Assembly: GCF_030685535.1 (NCBI RefSeq)
Contig: NZ_CP131599.1
Coordinates: forward strand, 620,001-684,000
Source: Photobacterium leiognathi
GTDB lineage: Bacteria; Pseudomonadota; Gammaproteobacteria; Enterobacterales; Vibrionaceae
DNA length: 64,000 nt
Direction of reading: 5' to 3'
Below, piece by piece: positions 8,548-18,692 of the stretch. The notes under the pieces are model-generated. The model made no database searches, was not told the DNA's origin, and worked only from the letters and a program-made list of their open reading frames with translations. The position numbers and the translations under genes are program-made. Each line of letters begins with the position of its first letter. Within the stretch, counting starts at the first letter, position 1.

Positions 8548-9501
8548 TTAGCGTTTATTTTTCAGGTAGCGCTTACGGCGTTCTTCTTTCGTTTTTGCTT
8601 TTTGCTCTGCTTTACGTTCAGCTTCAATGGCAACATCAATTAACTCTTGAGTGATCATCTCTGGATGCTCTAGAGTAATGTGACCCAGTGTACCGTTGCG
8701 TAATTCATTGATGAGAATGACAGACGCTTTGTGCAAGTCAACACGACCTCCACCTTTTAAACAACCACGCTTGCGTCCGATCTCTTCCATTAGCTCAATT
8801 TCAGATTCAGGCAGAGCATCATCAAGGCTATAACGTGCCTTAATCATATCTGGGTATGCTTTGATCAGGTACTCAATTGTAAAGAAAGCCACATCGATGT
8901 AATCCATCGCTGTATCTTTAATTGCACCTGTTGCAGCAAGGCGGAAACCACTGTGAGGGTTTTCAACTTTCGGCCATAGAATTCCCGGTGTATCAGAAAG
9001 CAGTACGCCGTTATCTAGGTTAATGCGTTGCTGTTGGCGTGTTACAGCGGGTTGGTTCCCCGTGATAGCTACAGTTCGGCCAGCAAGTGCATTGATAATG
9101 GTTGATTTACCAACGTTTGGAATGCCCATGATCATGGTACGAATTTTTTTGCCTGCTTCTTCACGGTGAGGTGCAAGCTTACGGCATAAATCCATGATCT
9201 GGTTAACTTCGTTGATATTTTCAGTGGTGATTGCAATCGCTTTAACGTTTTGTTCTTTTTCTAAATGCTCAATCCAAAGTTGAGTCATTTCGGGATCAGC
9301 TAAGTCACGCTTATTTAGTACTTTAACGACAGGCTTGTCGTTTTTATCACGAAAAGTTTTGATCAGTGGGTTTTCACTACTAAACGGGATGCGAGCGTCT
9401 AAAACTTCAATGATCACATCAACTTTCGGTAGCGCTTCCTCAATCTCTTTACGAGCTTTGTGCATATGGCCCGGAAACCACTGGATACTGTTACTACTCA
9501 T
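8548..9501 (-). CDS. ylqF: Ribosome biogenesis GTPase YlqF/RbgA
   Basis: 317 residues, full length. The circularly permuted GTPase order is evident: G4 NKRD (63-66) comes before G1 GIPNVGKST (126-134), followed by the G2 region and G3 DTPG (170-173). The N-terminal WFPGHMHKARKEI is the family hallmark. In Bacillus the protein drives a late step of 50S maturation; gammaproteobacterial members are less studied. The C-terminus is a basic helix rich in Lys and Glu, suited to rRNA contact. ATG start at 9501. The region upstream is where the accessory jet island begins. Confidence 0.95.
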   Translation of the reverse strand: MSSNSIQWFPGHMHKARKEIEEALPKVDVIIEVLDARIPFSSENPLIKTFRDKNDKPVVKVLNKRDLADPEMTQLWIEHLEKEQNVKAIAITTENINEVNQIMDLCRKLAPHREEAGKKIRTMIMGIPNVGKSTIINALAGRTVAITGNQPAVTRQQQRINLDNGVLLSDTPGILWPKVENPHSGFRLAATGAIKDTAMDYIDVAFFTIEYLIKAYPDMIKARYSLDDALPESEIELMEEIGRKRGCLKGGGRVDLHKASVILINELRNGTLGHITLEHPEMITQELIDVAIEAERKAEQKAKTKEERRKRYLKNKR

Positions 9502-9928
9502 TTGATTTATATACTCTTTATTTGTTCTGTGTGTCCCTTGGGGTACAACCAGGGGTACTAAAAGTTTCTGCTAGGGAGATAGATACTTTATCGTTAATAA
9601 AGACTTTACTGCCAAGCGCTTAAAATTGTGGCTAAGTTTATCATAATTGATGTGAGTTGACTCTCTACTAGCAAAGCTATCGTTTTAGTTTCTATGTGAA
9701 CGACGCAGAACGGTCTTTGTTAACTCAACCTTGCTTTTTGCTCCCGAAACTTAAACAGTCGTTGGTTTAATTGAACAACAACGTTGGACACGAGATATTG
9801 AAAATCGCGTGCAGGGGCACCAGCATGCAACTCGACCATACGAAAGAAAGTTATAAATGGGTGCAGCATCTCGGCATGTCGCAGAGCGACTAGGCGATAA
9901 AATGTTAGATATTATTTCTGTGTGATAC
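9502..9928. other. Gap at left edge of the accessory island
   Basis: About 430 bases between ylqF and the WYL regulator. It has a direct repeat GGGGTAC at 9540-9546 and 9552-9558. A stretch near 9772-9892 stays open and reads protein-like (NNNVGHEILKIACRG...) but has no ribosome site, so it may be a gene remnant. The composition changes here from typical chromosomal to the richer composition of the jet operon. No integrase or tRNA is seen. Confidence 0.4.
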
Positions 9929-10789
9929 CTAAAAGAACAAATACGGCTTCAATTCCTCAAAGTTCCCCACAATAATCTGCTGCCCTTTAGGATTCGAATC
10001 TAGCACATTAATATCGATGTTGTAGCTATCGAGAACATAGCGAACCAAAGCAGCATTGGTTGGTATTGTGAGTGTACCATTTTCCATACCGTAGTCATGG
10101 GCAACGACAGCTGCCTGAGCTTCTGTCAGTCTTGGGTCAGGTATCAACTCAATAGTGAGAGGAGTATTCCATCGGTCATCGTTGGACTTCCCCATTATAT
10201 TTTTAGCCTCAAGGTATGGAATGCCTCTTATACGGCTGAGGACAAAATCACGATAATCATTTGCATATTCACAATAGGCCCGAACATGCCAGCGTAGAGT
10301 TGTGCAAACGAGGGAATGAGGAGAGATAATCCTTTCTACTTCTAGCCCATCTTTTAGCGATGTGTAGCTTATATCGACACGTTTTTTCTCTCTGATAGCT
10401 TGAACTAAAGGACGCAAGATTTGTGGTGATATATTACGAGTTACAGGGCGGATCATGGCAACATTTTCAAAACCCATATCCAGTTCTTTAAATGTGATGG
10501 TCATATCTGCACTTCTTGAAAGTATGTGCAAATATTCATCAGCATGACCTTTTGTTACTTGTGGGCTAAAGCCATCACTGGGCTTGTAGCCTTTCAGCTG
10601 TTTATCATAAACAAGGTTTCCTGGCGCGATATCTGTTAGATAGGTGTTGATGTCTTTCGAAGCTTGCTGCCTACCAATGCCAAAGCTCTTGATCAAGTGA
10701 TTGGTTGTTAACCGTCCTTCCCACAGTGCGATGACTTCTATCATTCTGTAGCGGAACAGTAGATCCCAACGTATTGACCATTTGCTCAT
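9929..10789 (-). CDS. WYL-domain transcriptional regulator (BrxR/CapW-like)
   Basis: 286 residues from the second ATG (10789), which has GGAG 7 bases upstream; an ATG directly before it (10792) is also possible. Residues about 10-60 form a winged helix (IEVIALWEGRLTTNHLIKSFGIGRQQASKDI). The middle and C-terminal part is a WYL domain with SLVCTTLRWHVRAYCEYANDYRDFVLSRI, the ligand-pocket segment found in BrxR and CapW. Those dimeric repressors control BREX, CBASS and other defence operons. It is divergent from jetABCD with a 146-base shared promoter region, so it most likely represses that operon. The inducing ligand is not known for most members. Confidence 0.88.
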   Translation of the reverse strand: MSKWSIRWDLLFRYRMIEVIALWEGRLTTNHLIKSFGIGRQQASKDINTYLTDIAPGNLVYDKQLKGYKPSDGFSPQVTKGHADEYLHILSRSADMTITFKELDMGFENVAMIRPVTRNISPQILRPLVQAIREKKRVDISYTSLKDGLEVERIISPHSLVCTTLRWHVRAYCEYANDYRDFVLSRIRGIPYLEAKNIMGKSNDDRWNTPLTIELIPDPRLTEAQAAVVAHDYGMENGTLTIPTNAALVRYVLDSYNIDINVLDSNPKGQQIIVGNFEELKPYLFF

Positions 10790-10935
10790 CATCTAACTCC
10801 TGTCTATTTATGCGATGTGTGTATGTAATCAGTATTTACCTGTCGTCATTGGCGTCATAATATTTTAAGGGTATCTAAGAGTCAACGCAGAACAAGGTTT
10901 GTTGGGATCTAATTTTACAATTAAGGCAATGACAG

Positions 10936-12231
10936 ATGGCGGCACCTAAAAGTCTCACCTTTCATCTACACCAACATTGGGAGGTGGTTGAACAGTTAAC
11001 TCGGCTTTCGAGAGAGTTTCCAGCATTTGAGCTAAGAGTACTTGAGCAAGTGATCAACCAGTACAAAAGTAAAAATATGGAAAGTAATGCTGTGCTCACC
11101 AGCCTTGTTAATGCAGATATATTGCAGCCTATCAATCGCAGTAGCGATTATCAGCTAAACACGCTAGTTGTAGACTTTGTCAGAGGCTTAACCCAAGAAC
11201 ATGAGTTAGGTCTATCAGCAGTGCTAAAAGCGCGAGTGGATGCGATTAAAGTCGCCACCAGCCAAGTGTTAGAAGGGCTCGATGTGGCTGACAACGATTT
11301 ACTTCGTACTGGCGCGAACAGGCTGTCGGAACTGGTTAGAAAAATTACCCAACAGTTAATTCAGGACAAACAAGCCATCTTTGAAATAGCAGAAGTGGCG
11401 AAGTCTGCGAATACCAGTGTCCCAATTGAACGCCGTTACCGTGAAGTGTTGGAGGTGTATGACCAATACGTAGAACCCATGAATGAAATGATGGATAGCG
11501 GTCTTGGAGGTAGTTTCTACCCCTTATTAGAAAAGGCTGAAGAAGCACTCGATACTGCCGTTGACATACTTTCCATGCGCGGGTCTTTGTATCAACAAAG
11601 GCTGGCAATGCGTCAGATAGCTTATCAAGTCAAAGATCTTCGATATCAAGGACGAGTCATTGCTCAGCAATGTGCCGACACTTTGTTGCCATTAAGAGAG
11701 GAAGCTAGGCAGCACAATCAACTTTCAGTGGTGATTAGCAAGCAGCTAAGCCAAGTTCGTAAGAAGGGTTTAGCGCGAGGACTGAATGCCGAAGGTTTGC
11801 CTATGTGGAAAAGTAGCCGCGTGACTAAAATTCAATTGGGTAATGAAGTACGTGAGTTGATGGCAGAATTTTTGGACTTTGAGCCTAGCTCGATACCGTT
11901 CCCAGATGAAGAGGAAGTCCCAACCAGTCCAATGATCAACTGGGTTGATGAAGAGCTTCTGAGGAAACAACTTGCTGACTCGCTACCGATCAAGAATCTA
12001 ATGACGTGGCTCAGAGAAAACTACCAGTGTATACCAGATGCCGAGCTGTTGCGGCTCTATCACGAGCTTGTCCGTGACTCTCAGTGGCAAAGCACATTAG
12101 GGGCGAGCTCAAGTACTACAATGCTAAACACAGTAGCCGTAACCTACCACCCTCACGAAATTAAGATGTTGATTGGCTCAACAAATGCGAAGGATATTGA
12201 TAATGCAAACGAGCAAAATCGATTTAAATGA
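10936..12231 (+). CDS. jetA: Wadjet/MksBEFG kleisin subunit JetA (MksF)
   Basis: 431 residues. I assign it by position and shape: first gene of a four-gene operon ending with an SMC-type ATPase and a toprim protein, largely helical, with an N-terminal winged-helix-like region and a long central helical segment (about 85-290), as in MukF/MksF kleisins. JetA bridges the two heads of the JetC dimer in the loop-extruding complex that recognises and cleaves small circular DNA. The start ATG follows AAGG at a 9-base spacing. Its 3' end overlaps jetB by 29 bases, implying translational coupling. The frame is intact. Subtype of Wadjet cannot be fixed by eye. Confidence 0.75.
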   Translation: MAAPKSLTFHLHQHWEVVEQLTRLSREFPAFELRVLEQVINQYKSKNMESNAVLTSLVNADILQPINRSSDYQLNTLVVDFVRGLTQEHELGLSAVLKARVDAIKVATSQVLEGLDVADNDLLRTGANRLSELVRKITQQLIQDKQAIFEIAEVAKSANTSVPIERRYREVLEVYDQYVEPMNEMMDSGLGGSFYPLLEKAEEALDTAVDILSMRGSLYQQRLAMRQIAYQVKDLRYQGRVIAQQCADTLLPLREEARQHNQLSVVISKQLSQVRKKGLARGLNAEGLPMWKSSRVTKIQLGNEVRELMAEFLDFEPSSIPFPDEEEVPTSPMINWVDEELLRKQLADSLPIKNLMTWLRENYQCIPDAELLRLYHELVRDSQWQSTLGASSSTTMLNTVAVTYHPHEIKMLIGSTNAKDIDNANEQNRFK

Positions 12232-12772
12232 GCTGGCTCATTTGACTGAGCTATTTAACCTTTTTAACTCTGGTCGGCATCTCAACCGCTCGACGGATGT
12301 AGCTCTATGGCATGAGTTAGAACAGCTATCAGAGCAGTACCAGCGCCTATTTACTAGCTTAGGTTTTGATTTGCGCATTGATGGACGGGGTTTTGCTTGG
12401 TTTCATGATGAAGAAGGTAACCCGAACATCAATAAACAATCACGCCAGTTAGGACTATTGCTGATGGTGATATTTGACCATCAAGCTGATAGCGGCCGCT
12501 CTCTTGGTCAGTTTTACCAATGGACGATTGATAATGCCTTGCTAGCTGAGGTCTATGAAAAGCATCAAGAGCTTTTGGATGCAGAAGAGATCGACCTGGA
12601 TGGATTAGCAAAGATACTCGATAATGCGGTGCGAAAAGGTTTTGCTGTTCGAGAGAGCAATCATTGGCGTTTGCTGCCTTCGGTATATCGCTACCTAGAT
12701 CATTTCGAAGCTATTACAGAACAAGCATCTGAAAGCGATGTGGCCGCTTATGAGGAATGTGTATCATGCTAA
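12203..12772 (+). CDS. jetB: Wadjet/MksBEFG KITE subunit JetB (MksE, DUF4194-like)
   Basis: 189 residues from the ATG at 12203, which has AAGGA 8 bases upstream; a TTG at 12173 is less likely. The small acidic protein with predicted winged-helix repeats fits MksE/JetB, the KITE partner that sits on the kleisin. LLLMVIFDHQADSGRSL is a plausible core helix region. Overlap with jetA (29 bases) and with jetC (ATGCTAA, 7 bases) shows a tightly packed operon. The frame is intact. Function alone is unlikely because its ATPase partner gene is broken. Confidence 0.75.
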   Translation: MQTSKIDLNELAHLTELFNLFNSGRHLNRSTDVALWHELEQLSEQYQRLFTSLGFDLRIDGRGFAWFHDEEGNPNINKQSRQLGLLLMVIFDHQADSGRSLGQFYQWTIDNALLAEVYEKHQELLDAEEIDLDGLAKILDNAVRKGFAVRESNHWRLLPSVYRYLDHFEAITEQASESDVAAYEECVSC

Positions 12773-15548
12773 GTTACGGTTTCCAACGTTTAGCGTTAAT
12801 TGGCAGTGCTGGTTATCAGCGAGCTGAACTTCCCCTTGATGACTCCGTATCATTAATCGCACCAAATAACCACGGTAAAACAAGCCTAATCAACGCACTC
12901 TAATTTCTGCTCATCATCGATCAAAGAAGGATGGATTTTGGCTCTCATACATTAGAGAAAGCTCGCCGTTTTTACTTCCCGAACAATAGCGCTTACATTC
13001 TGCTCGAAGCCATCCTGCCACAAACTGGCACTGTGGTGTTTGGCTGTGTTGGTAAAGGGGTAGGTTATGACTACGAATACTTCGCTTATAAGGGAGAATT
13101 AAACTTAGATGATTTCCGTATGGATGATGGCAATATTGTTGCACAACCTAAGTTAGTCAATCACTTAGCGACAAAACAACATCGAGTCTATAAATTCAAT
13201 GATAAAGAGTTCAGACACTCGATTTATGGTGGTGCAAAAAGTAAGAGGACCAGCGAAATCGATTTTACGGTGTTTAAACTTGAACACATAAGTGACGCTC
13301 GTTCGTTCCAGCAAGTCCTCACCAAAACGCTCAGGCTCGACAAGCTAAACTCTAGTGATGTGAAAGACTATTTGTTGAAGATATTTAGTCGAGAGTTACC
13401 GAATTCTAGCATCGATTTTAAGCAGGAGTGGGAGAAAGCATTTCAAGACATCAATCTAGAACGCGAGCAGTACCTAGCAGTCCTTAACAATCTGGAAACG
13501 ATTCAAGAGCTCGAACAAAAGTTTGGACGTACCTTGTCGCTACGAGGAAAGATCGCCGTATCCCAGCTGAATGTTAATGAATTGCTGCAGAATTGGCATG
13601 GTCATGTTCAAACGCTGACTGAGAACCTATCAACGCAAAAAACTAAGCTTGAGCAAACACAACGTGAGCTCCGAAGCCAAGACATCGCCCGTGCAGGAGA
13701 ACGTACAGACTTAACCAATAAACTGGAAGAGTTAAATCGTATAGAGATGCAGCGACAAGAGTTGGAAGAGCGGTTTACTTTGATCCCGGATCAATCGTTT
13801 TTAGAGAGTCAATTAAAAGCTGCGGAGCAAAAATATGATTCCCAGGCTGCCTTGTGTGTTCAATCACAGCGGTCCTCTTCTGTTGCGATTGGCAAACAGT
13901 TGAAAGAGAAAGAAGATCAGCTGCAAAGTTTGCACTCTCAACATCAAACTTTGGGTGACAATTTATACCTTCATCTTTCTAAAGTGCTTAATGTAGATGA
14001 GTTAGAAAAGCTGAACAAAGTGCTTAGCCAACGAGTAATGCTTCGCAGTATTCGTTTGACATCAATCAGCTTCGACACATGCTCAATGGTGAATCTTCTG
14101 AGCAACTCTCGCTTTCAGGTATAAAACTTTCCCTTGGGGAGCTTATTCCACAGCATGTTCAAAAAACAGAGCAGGAGTTGGTAGAGGAAATAGGTGATGT
14201 TAATAAGCAAATAACGGAATTAAAACAGCTTCTTGCAGTAAGTAGAGAAAGTGAAGCCGCTGAGAGTAAAAAGAATGAATTAAATCAAACAGTAAAACAG
14301 TGTGAACAGGACTTGAGGGACTACGATCAACTGCAACAATTAACAAAAGGCAAGGCGCAGAGAAACGAGCAAAGGCAGACATTTGAGATCCAATTGGTAG
14401 CGATTAATACAGCTCTTGAGAATGCAGACAAGAAGCACAATGAATTGGCACAGCAAATTGGTGAGATTGCGGATAAATTAAGTCAGCTGTCTTCGGACGT
14501 TAGCAGTGTTGAAAAGCTAAAAAATCAGAGAATTGATGATCAAGTGCTGTTTAACGCTCTTTCGGAGCAACCCCATACGCCTTGGATTATTGAGGATGAA
14601 TGGTCTCTCGAGTATCTACCTGCTCGACTTGAACAGTACATTGAGGATTGCAAAGATCTCGATAAGTTGTCCAAAGAATTGCGACAAATGAAAAATGACT
14701 TGAGTCAAAAAGGCCTCACTAAGTTTCAGATGGCACAAACTCAGGATGAAGAGTTAAAAGGCATCATTAAATTCAGTTATTGTTTGGATGATGAGAAGAA
14801 AGCACTGGAGAGACGTGCCCGCTCGGCAGTGGTAAACGTTACTGCGAGTCTAAGAGAACTACGTAGTGGACTCTATTCACTACAAAGCAAGATGAAGGAA
14901 TTCAACCTGCTAATTAGTCACAGGCAGTTATCAGATCTCAAAACTTTCAAAATTGAACCAGTTGAGGAGAGCCAGCTTGTAGATGCGATGAATGTACTGA
15001 TACAGCAAGCAGAGCAAACTGAAAGTGGTCAGAGTTTCGAGCTGTTTGACCAAGGCAGTATTCTCGATGATGCAGAGTTAGACCGAGCGAAAAGCTTGCT
15101 GATAGAAGAAGGAAACGCTCGCCAAGGTCTAAGAGTTGCAGATTTGTTCAGGCTTGAGTTTGTCGTTGCCAAGCAAGGGCAGCAACCAGAGTCATTTGAA
15201 GATATTGACAGTGCGGCTTCTAACGGAACCGTATTGATGGCTAAGCTTGTGACTGGTCTGGCGATGTTGCATCTAATGCAAGATAAACGTCACCAAATGA
15301 AAGCGGTATGTTATTTGGATGAGGCGTTGGCTCTGGATACCAAGAACCAAGCTAACTTGATAGAGATTGCTAATCAGTTCGGTTTTGCATTGATTTTTGC
15401 CTCACCAGCACCGTTAACCACAGCACGTTATTGTGTCCCAATTCATCAAGCGAATGGCAAGAACCACATCAGCAAAAATAGTTGGCAGATCTTCGAACCA
15501 ATTGAGAGCCAAGAACTATCGCAACCACAAGTGGAGCCATCACTATGA
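12766..15548 (+). pseudogene. jetC: Broken Wadjet SMC-type ATPase jetC (MksB): nonsense codon plus frameshift
   Basis: Restored length would be about 927 codons. The gene starts at the ATG inside the jetB stop (ATGCTAA). Residues 32-40 APNNHGKTS are Walker A, and codon 46 (12901-12903) is TAA where homologues usually have Gln in a NALQFL-like helix; the frame then continues open as FLLIID. A second lesion is a one-base deletion equivalent between about 14030 and 14045: the first frame continues to a TGA-less dead end at 14124, while the homologous text resumes in another frame (SQYSFDINQLRHMLNG). Long coiled coils fill 13400-14950. An ABC-signature-like ASNGTVLMAKL and Walker B CYLDEALALD lie at about 15210-15340. 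An internal ATG at 12931 would lack Walker A, so neither piece should work alone. Confidence 0.88.
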
Positions 15549-16426
15549 GCCAGGTATTGGTTAAAGCACTAACGCGACTAATCGAGGTGTACCCTGATTC
15601 CATTGCTGGAAGCACATTGACGCTATCTCAGAAGAAGCAGCTTGATGAGTTCAGCCGCAAAACTCAGAGCGTACAAGTGACTCCTAAAGGCCGTGGTGTT
15701 GTCTACCTCATTCTAGATATGGATGTCGTCAAAGTCACACTTGAGCAGTTGGCACCAAATCAAAATGTGTCTCCATCGGCCCCGCAAAGAGCTATAAACA
15801 TCGCCTCTACACGCAGCAGTAAAAGAGGAAGAGTAGGTCACGACGTCACCTACGTGCTGGCTAAAGTGGTAGCGAATCCATTATGGCAGGTTTCTGGAGT
15901 ACTAACAGAGCACTTAAATGCATCGACAGAAAAGTTTGGCGTTTTTTCCCTTGAGGTGGGTGGAGAAAGAAATAGGGATCTTACCACTCATCATTCTATT
16001 TGGCTGGTGGAAAACCAAGCATTGTTTGACCGTCTAGATTGGCTACCCAATAACGAACCCACAACCATTATTTGGTATCGAGGGCAGCTACACAACAAAT
16101 TGATCGAGTGGCTATCAGTGCCTGAAAGGGCGTCAATGGTCTACTTTTTTGCCGACTACGATGGAGTAGGGCTGAATAACTTCCGACGCCTGAAAGAGAA
16201 GTTAGGAGAAAGAGCCGAGTTTTGGATGATGCCTAACTGGAAAGCACTCTTGAACCGTTACGGGCAAAACCAACTTTGGGTTGATACTGCAAGAGAATTC
16301 ACCTCATTTATTGAGAATAGTAGTAATTTATTGACTAAATCCTCTCATCTACAAGCGCTAGTTCTAGAGATGCAAACGAACGGGTTAGCACTTGAGCAAG
16401 AGTCCATTTGGCTTAGTAAGAAATAG
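15545..16426 (+). CDS. jetD: Wadjet toprim nuclease subunit JetD (MksG, DUF2220-like)
   Basis: 293 residues; the ATG overlaps the jetC stop (ATGA). The C-terminal half is a toprim fold: Glu156 in IWLVENQALFD and the DxD pair in FADYDGVGL (Asp204, Asp206) are the metal ligands that JetD uses to cut plasmid DNA. The N-terminal half (1-130) would be the arm that contacts the JetABC core and DNA. Length is shorter than the roughly 400 residues I expect for well-studied JetD proteins, the shortfall being N-terminal. The frame is intact. Without JetC it should not be targeted to DNA. Confidence 0.8.
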   Translation: MSQVLVKALTRLIEVYPDSIAGSTLTLSQKKQLDEFSRKTQSVQVTPKGRGVVYLILDMDVVKVTLEQLAPNQNVSPSAPQRAINIASTRSSKRGRVGHDVTYVLAKVVANPLWQVSGVLTEHLNASTEKFGVFSLEVGGERNRDLTTHHSIWLVENQALFDRLDWLPNNEPTTIIWYRGQLHNKLIEWLSVPERASMVYFFADYDGVGLNNFRRLKEKLGERAEFWMMPNWKALLNRYGQNQLWVDTAREFTSFIENSSNLLTKSSHLQALVLEMQTNGLALEQESIWLSKK

Positions 16427-16546
16427 GCTAGTGAATTGAGTAGGTGACCAAATTTAATGTACCACTACAATCATAATTGCGGTGAGATAACGCTTTACTG
16501 CTAAGTAAACTCATTGTTACTTGATTGGTTTTAATGCAGATCAATG

Positions 16547-16574
16547 CCCATCCATGGCAAATGACATGGATGGG
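16547..16574. terminator. Hairpin between jetD and yccS
   Basis: Perfect 10-bp stem CCCATCCATG / CATGGATGGG with an 8-base loop in the space between the convergent jetD and yccS genes. It lacks a T run, so it could be a weak terminator or just an mRNA end hairpin. Confidence 0.55.
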
Positions 16575-16583
16575 AGAGGGAAG

Positions 16584-18692
16584 TTAAGCTGTAGGGTTCT
16601 GAATTGCAGAGACAAACAGATCCACTTCTTTTGATAACAATTGCAGCAGAGTGTGGTTATCAAGTTTGTAGATTTCATTTTCAATGTAGATAAAAGATTG
16701 ATAAATCAACTTCTCTTGCTTTGAAATCTGTTTGAATAGCTCTGTATGATTTTGTGATTTTTCTAGTGTTCTTTCTAATTCTTGTAATGAGGCAATTGCA
16801 CTGTCGAGATCATTGCTAATCGTTGCGTCAAATGGCAATGATTGTTTATTTTCATTCAGTTGAGTCAAAATACGTAAAATGATATTTGAACTTCGGCTAC
16901 ATAGCAGAATGTGTTCACAAGTCTGAGATTTTCTATGTGGTTCACCTAAATACCCCATCCAATGATCAAACAAGTTAGTATCATTAACAACACAATCTTG
17001 GTAGTGACGTTGTAATTCAGATGTCACATTATCTGATTTGTCACCTATATATGTTTTTAATGAATCAAGATAACTCATATAGCCTTTGACTGTTGTGGTT
17101 AACTGAATTGGAAATGATTTTTTCTTCCAACCAGGGGTTAATATGAAAACAAAGAATAGCGGTAAGAATACGCCAAGAACCGTGTTATCAAGTCGTGGCA
17201 GCATAATGTTGTCACCTTGACCGTTAAGCGAGAAGCCAGCGAATACAAAGAGAGTGACGAAAAATACTGCAAAACCATAATGACGAGCTGCGGTATGGAA
17301 AAAGAGCACCACAGCAATACAGAAGATGAAAGGCAGAATATCACTTGATACTTGGAAGTGAAGTAAGCCTCCTACAACAATTAAACCACAAATAGTCCCT
17401 GTTAAACGTTGTAGTAAGCGTGTCCAAGTCATTGATAGGTTAGGGCGTAGAACTAATAAACTTGTCATTAACGTCCAGAAGCCAAACTCTAAGTTTAAAG
17501 CACGTACAATGATTAATCCTGCCGCTAAACTTAACGTTCCTCGTAATGCATGACGGAAGTAGCTCGACTTTAATGTCATCTGACTTGTTAATTTAGCGAG
17601 GATCTCATTCCACTTCCATGAAATAACAATCGGCTTAATGACACCAGAGTTTTTTACTTCATTGATTTGTTGACTCAACTGTAGAAGTGACAGATAGATG
17701 ATATCGAGCTTATTAATGTAAGCATAAGCGGCAATGGCTTCTTCTTGTAATGCTGGTTGTACCGAAAATCGGCGTAACGCATCAAAATCAATATCAGGTG
17801 TCGTGATGCGATTAACGTTATCGACAGTCACTTGTGCTAAATATTGGCTAATTTTCAAGTTTGCTTGATGGATGCTTTCTAACCATTGTGGACAAGCCTG
17901 TTTTAATTTTGATGTAGGCGTGAAGTAGAGCAAACGTGTTTGTTCATTAATACGTTCGGCAATGGTCAAAAATCGGTAGATATCTTGCAGTTTTGCGCTG
18001 TCTTCACAAGCAGTAAACTGCTGATGTACTCGATTTTCTAATGTGTGTGATAAGCCTGCTATTTGTGAACGTAACTGTGCAGATTCAATGAAAAGTTGAT
18101 TGTTATCTGAAGTAAAGATAAAGCCATGATCGTGTGCCATCACTTTTTTAGCGAGTGCTTGATAGAGATCGGACAGAATATCTTTGGATTCTTGGTTCGG
18201 TAAGAAGTAAATCGCTAATGCTTGCCAAAAAATATACCAAAGCGCACCACCAGTTAACCACATAGGGACAAGCCAAATGGGTCTTCCATCCATATGAAGT
18301 AGCATAGCGTAAATAGCCAATAGAATAGAGGCGAACCCAATCGCACCCAATCTCGGGCTGAGTACAGCGAGCATAAATAAGCTGAAGCTCACAATAGTAA
18401 GACTAATAACAAAGAGCACTGAATGTGAGAAAACAGCTTCTGTTCCTAAACTGATCAAAAAGAACAGTGGAATTGTGATAATAAAATCTAAAATGCGGTA
18501 GCGAGTAACACTGGAGGTATCAGCAAAACCACAACTAATACTACCGAGTGAGAACGCGATCCCCATCGTGACATGTCCCATAAGAAACAAAGGTACGGAA
18601 CATGTGATGAAACTAAAGGCTGCAATGTTTGTTCTGAAATTGAGAAACGTCCGTAGTGTAGGATACCGGAGCAATAAATTAGATAGATTCAT
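16584..18692 (-). CDS. yccS: YccS-type inner membrane protein (FUSC family)
   Basis: 702 residues, close to the 717 of E. coli YccS. Two blocks of about six membrane segments each (residues about 25-165 and 385-510) alternate with cytoplasmic helical domains, the layout of the FUSC/aromatic-acid exporter-like family. FRTNIAAFSFITCSVPLF and LRPNLSMTWTRLLQRLTGTICG are typical of YccS. Function is unproven; relatives such as AaeB export aromatic acids. ATG start at 18692. The gene is single, convergent with the jet operon, and with ylqF marks the normal chromosome on either side of that insert. Confidence 0.88.
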   Translation of the reverse strand: MNLSNLLLRYPTLRTFLNFRTNIAAFSFITCSVPLFLMGHVTMGIAFSLGSISCGFADTSSVTRYRILDFIITIPLFFLISLGTEAVFSHSVLFVISLTIVSFSLFMLAVLSPRLGAIGFASILLAIYAMLLHMDGRPIWLVPMWLTGGALWYIFWQALAIYFLPNQESKDILSDLYQALAKKVMAHDHGFIFTSDNNQLFIESAQLRSQIAGLSHTLENRVHQQFTACEDSAKLQDIYRFLTIAERINEQTRLLYFTPTSKLKQACPQWLESIHQANLKISQYLAQVTVDNVNRITTPDIDFDALRRFSVQPALQEEAIAAYAYINKLDIIYLSLLQLSQQINEVKNSGVIKPIVISWKWNEILAKLTSQMTLKSSYFRHALRGTLSLAAGLIIVRALNLEFGFWTLMTSLLVLRPNLSMTWTRLLQRLTGTICGLIVVGGLLHFQVSSDILPFIFCIAVVLFFHTAARHYGFAVFFVTLFVFAGFSLNGQGDNIMLPRLDNTVLGVFLPLFFVFILTPGWKKKSFPIQLTTTVKGYMSYLDSLKTYIGDKSDNVTSELQRHYQDCVVNDTNLFDHWMGYLGEPHRKSQTCEHILLCSRSSNIILRILTQLNENKQSLPFDATISNDLDSAIASLQELERTLEKSQNHTELFKQISKQEKLIYQSFIYIENEIYKLDNHTLLQLLSKEVDLFVSAIQNPTA

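Noticed and set aside
12931..14124. Separate gene of 397 codons after the jetC stop codon
   Set aside because: It is in frame with and continuous with the Walker A part upstream, lacks Walker A itself, and its AAGAAGG directly abuts the ATG, so it is a piece of broken jetC.
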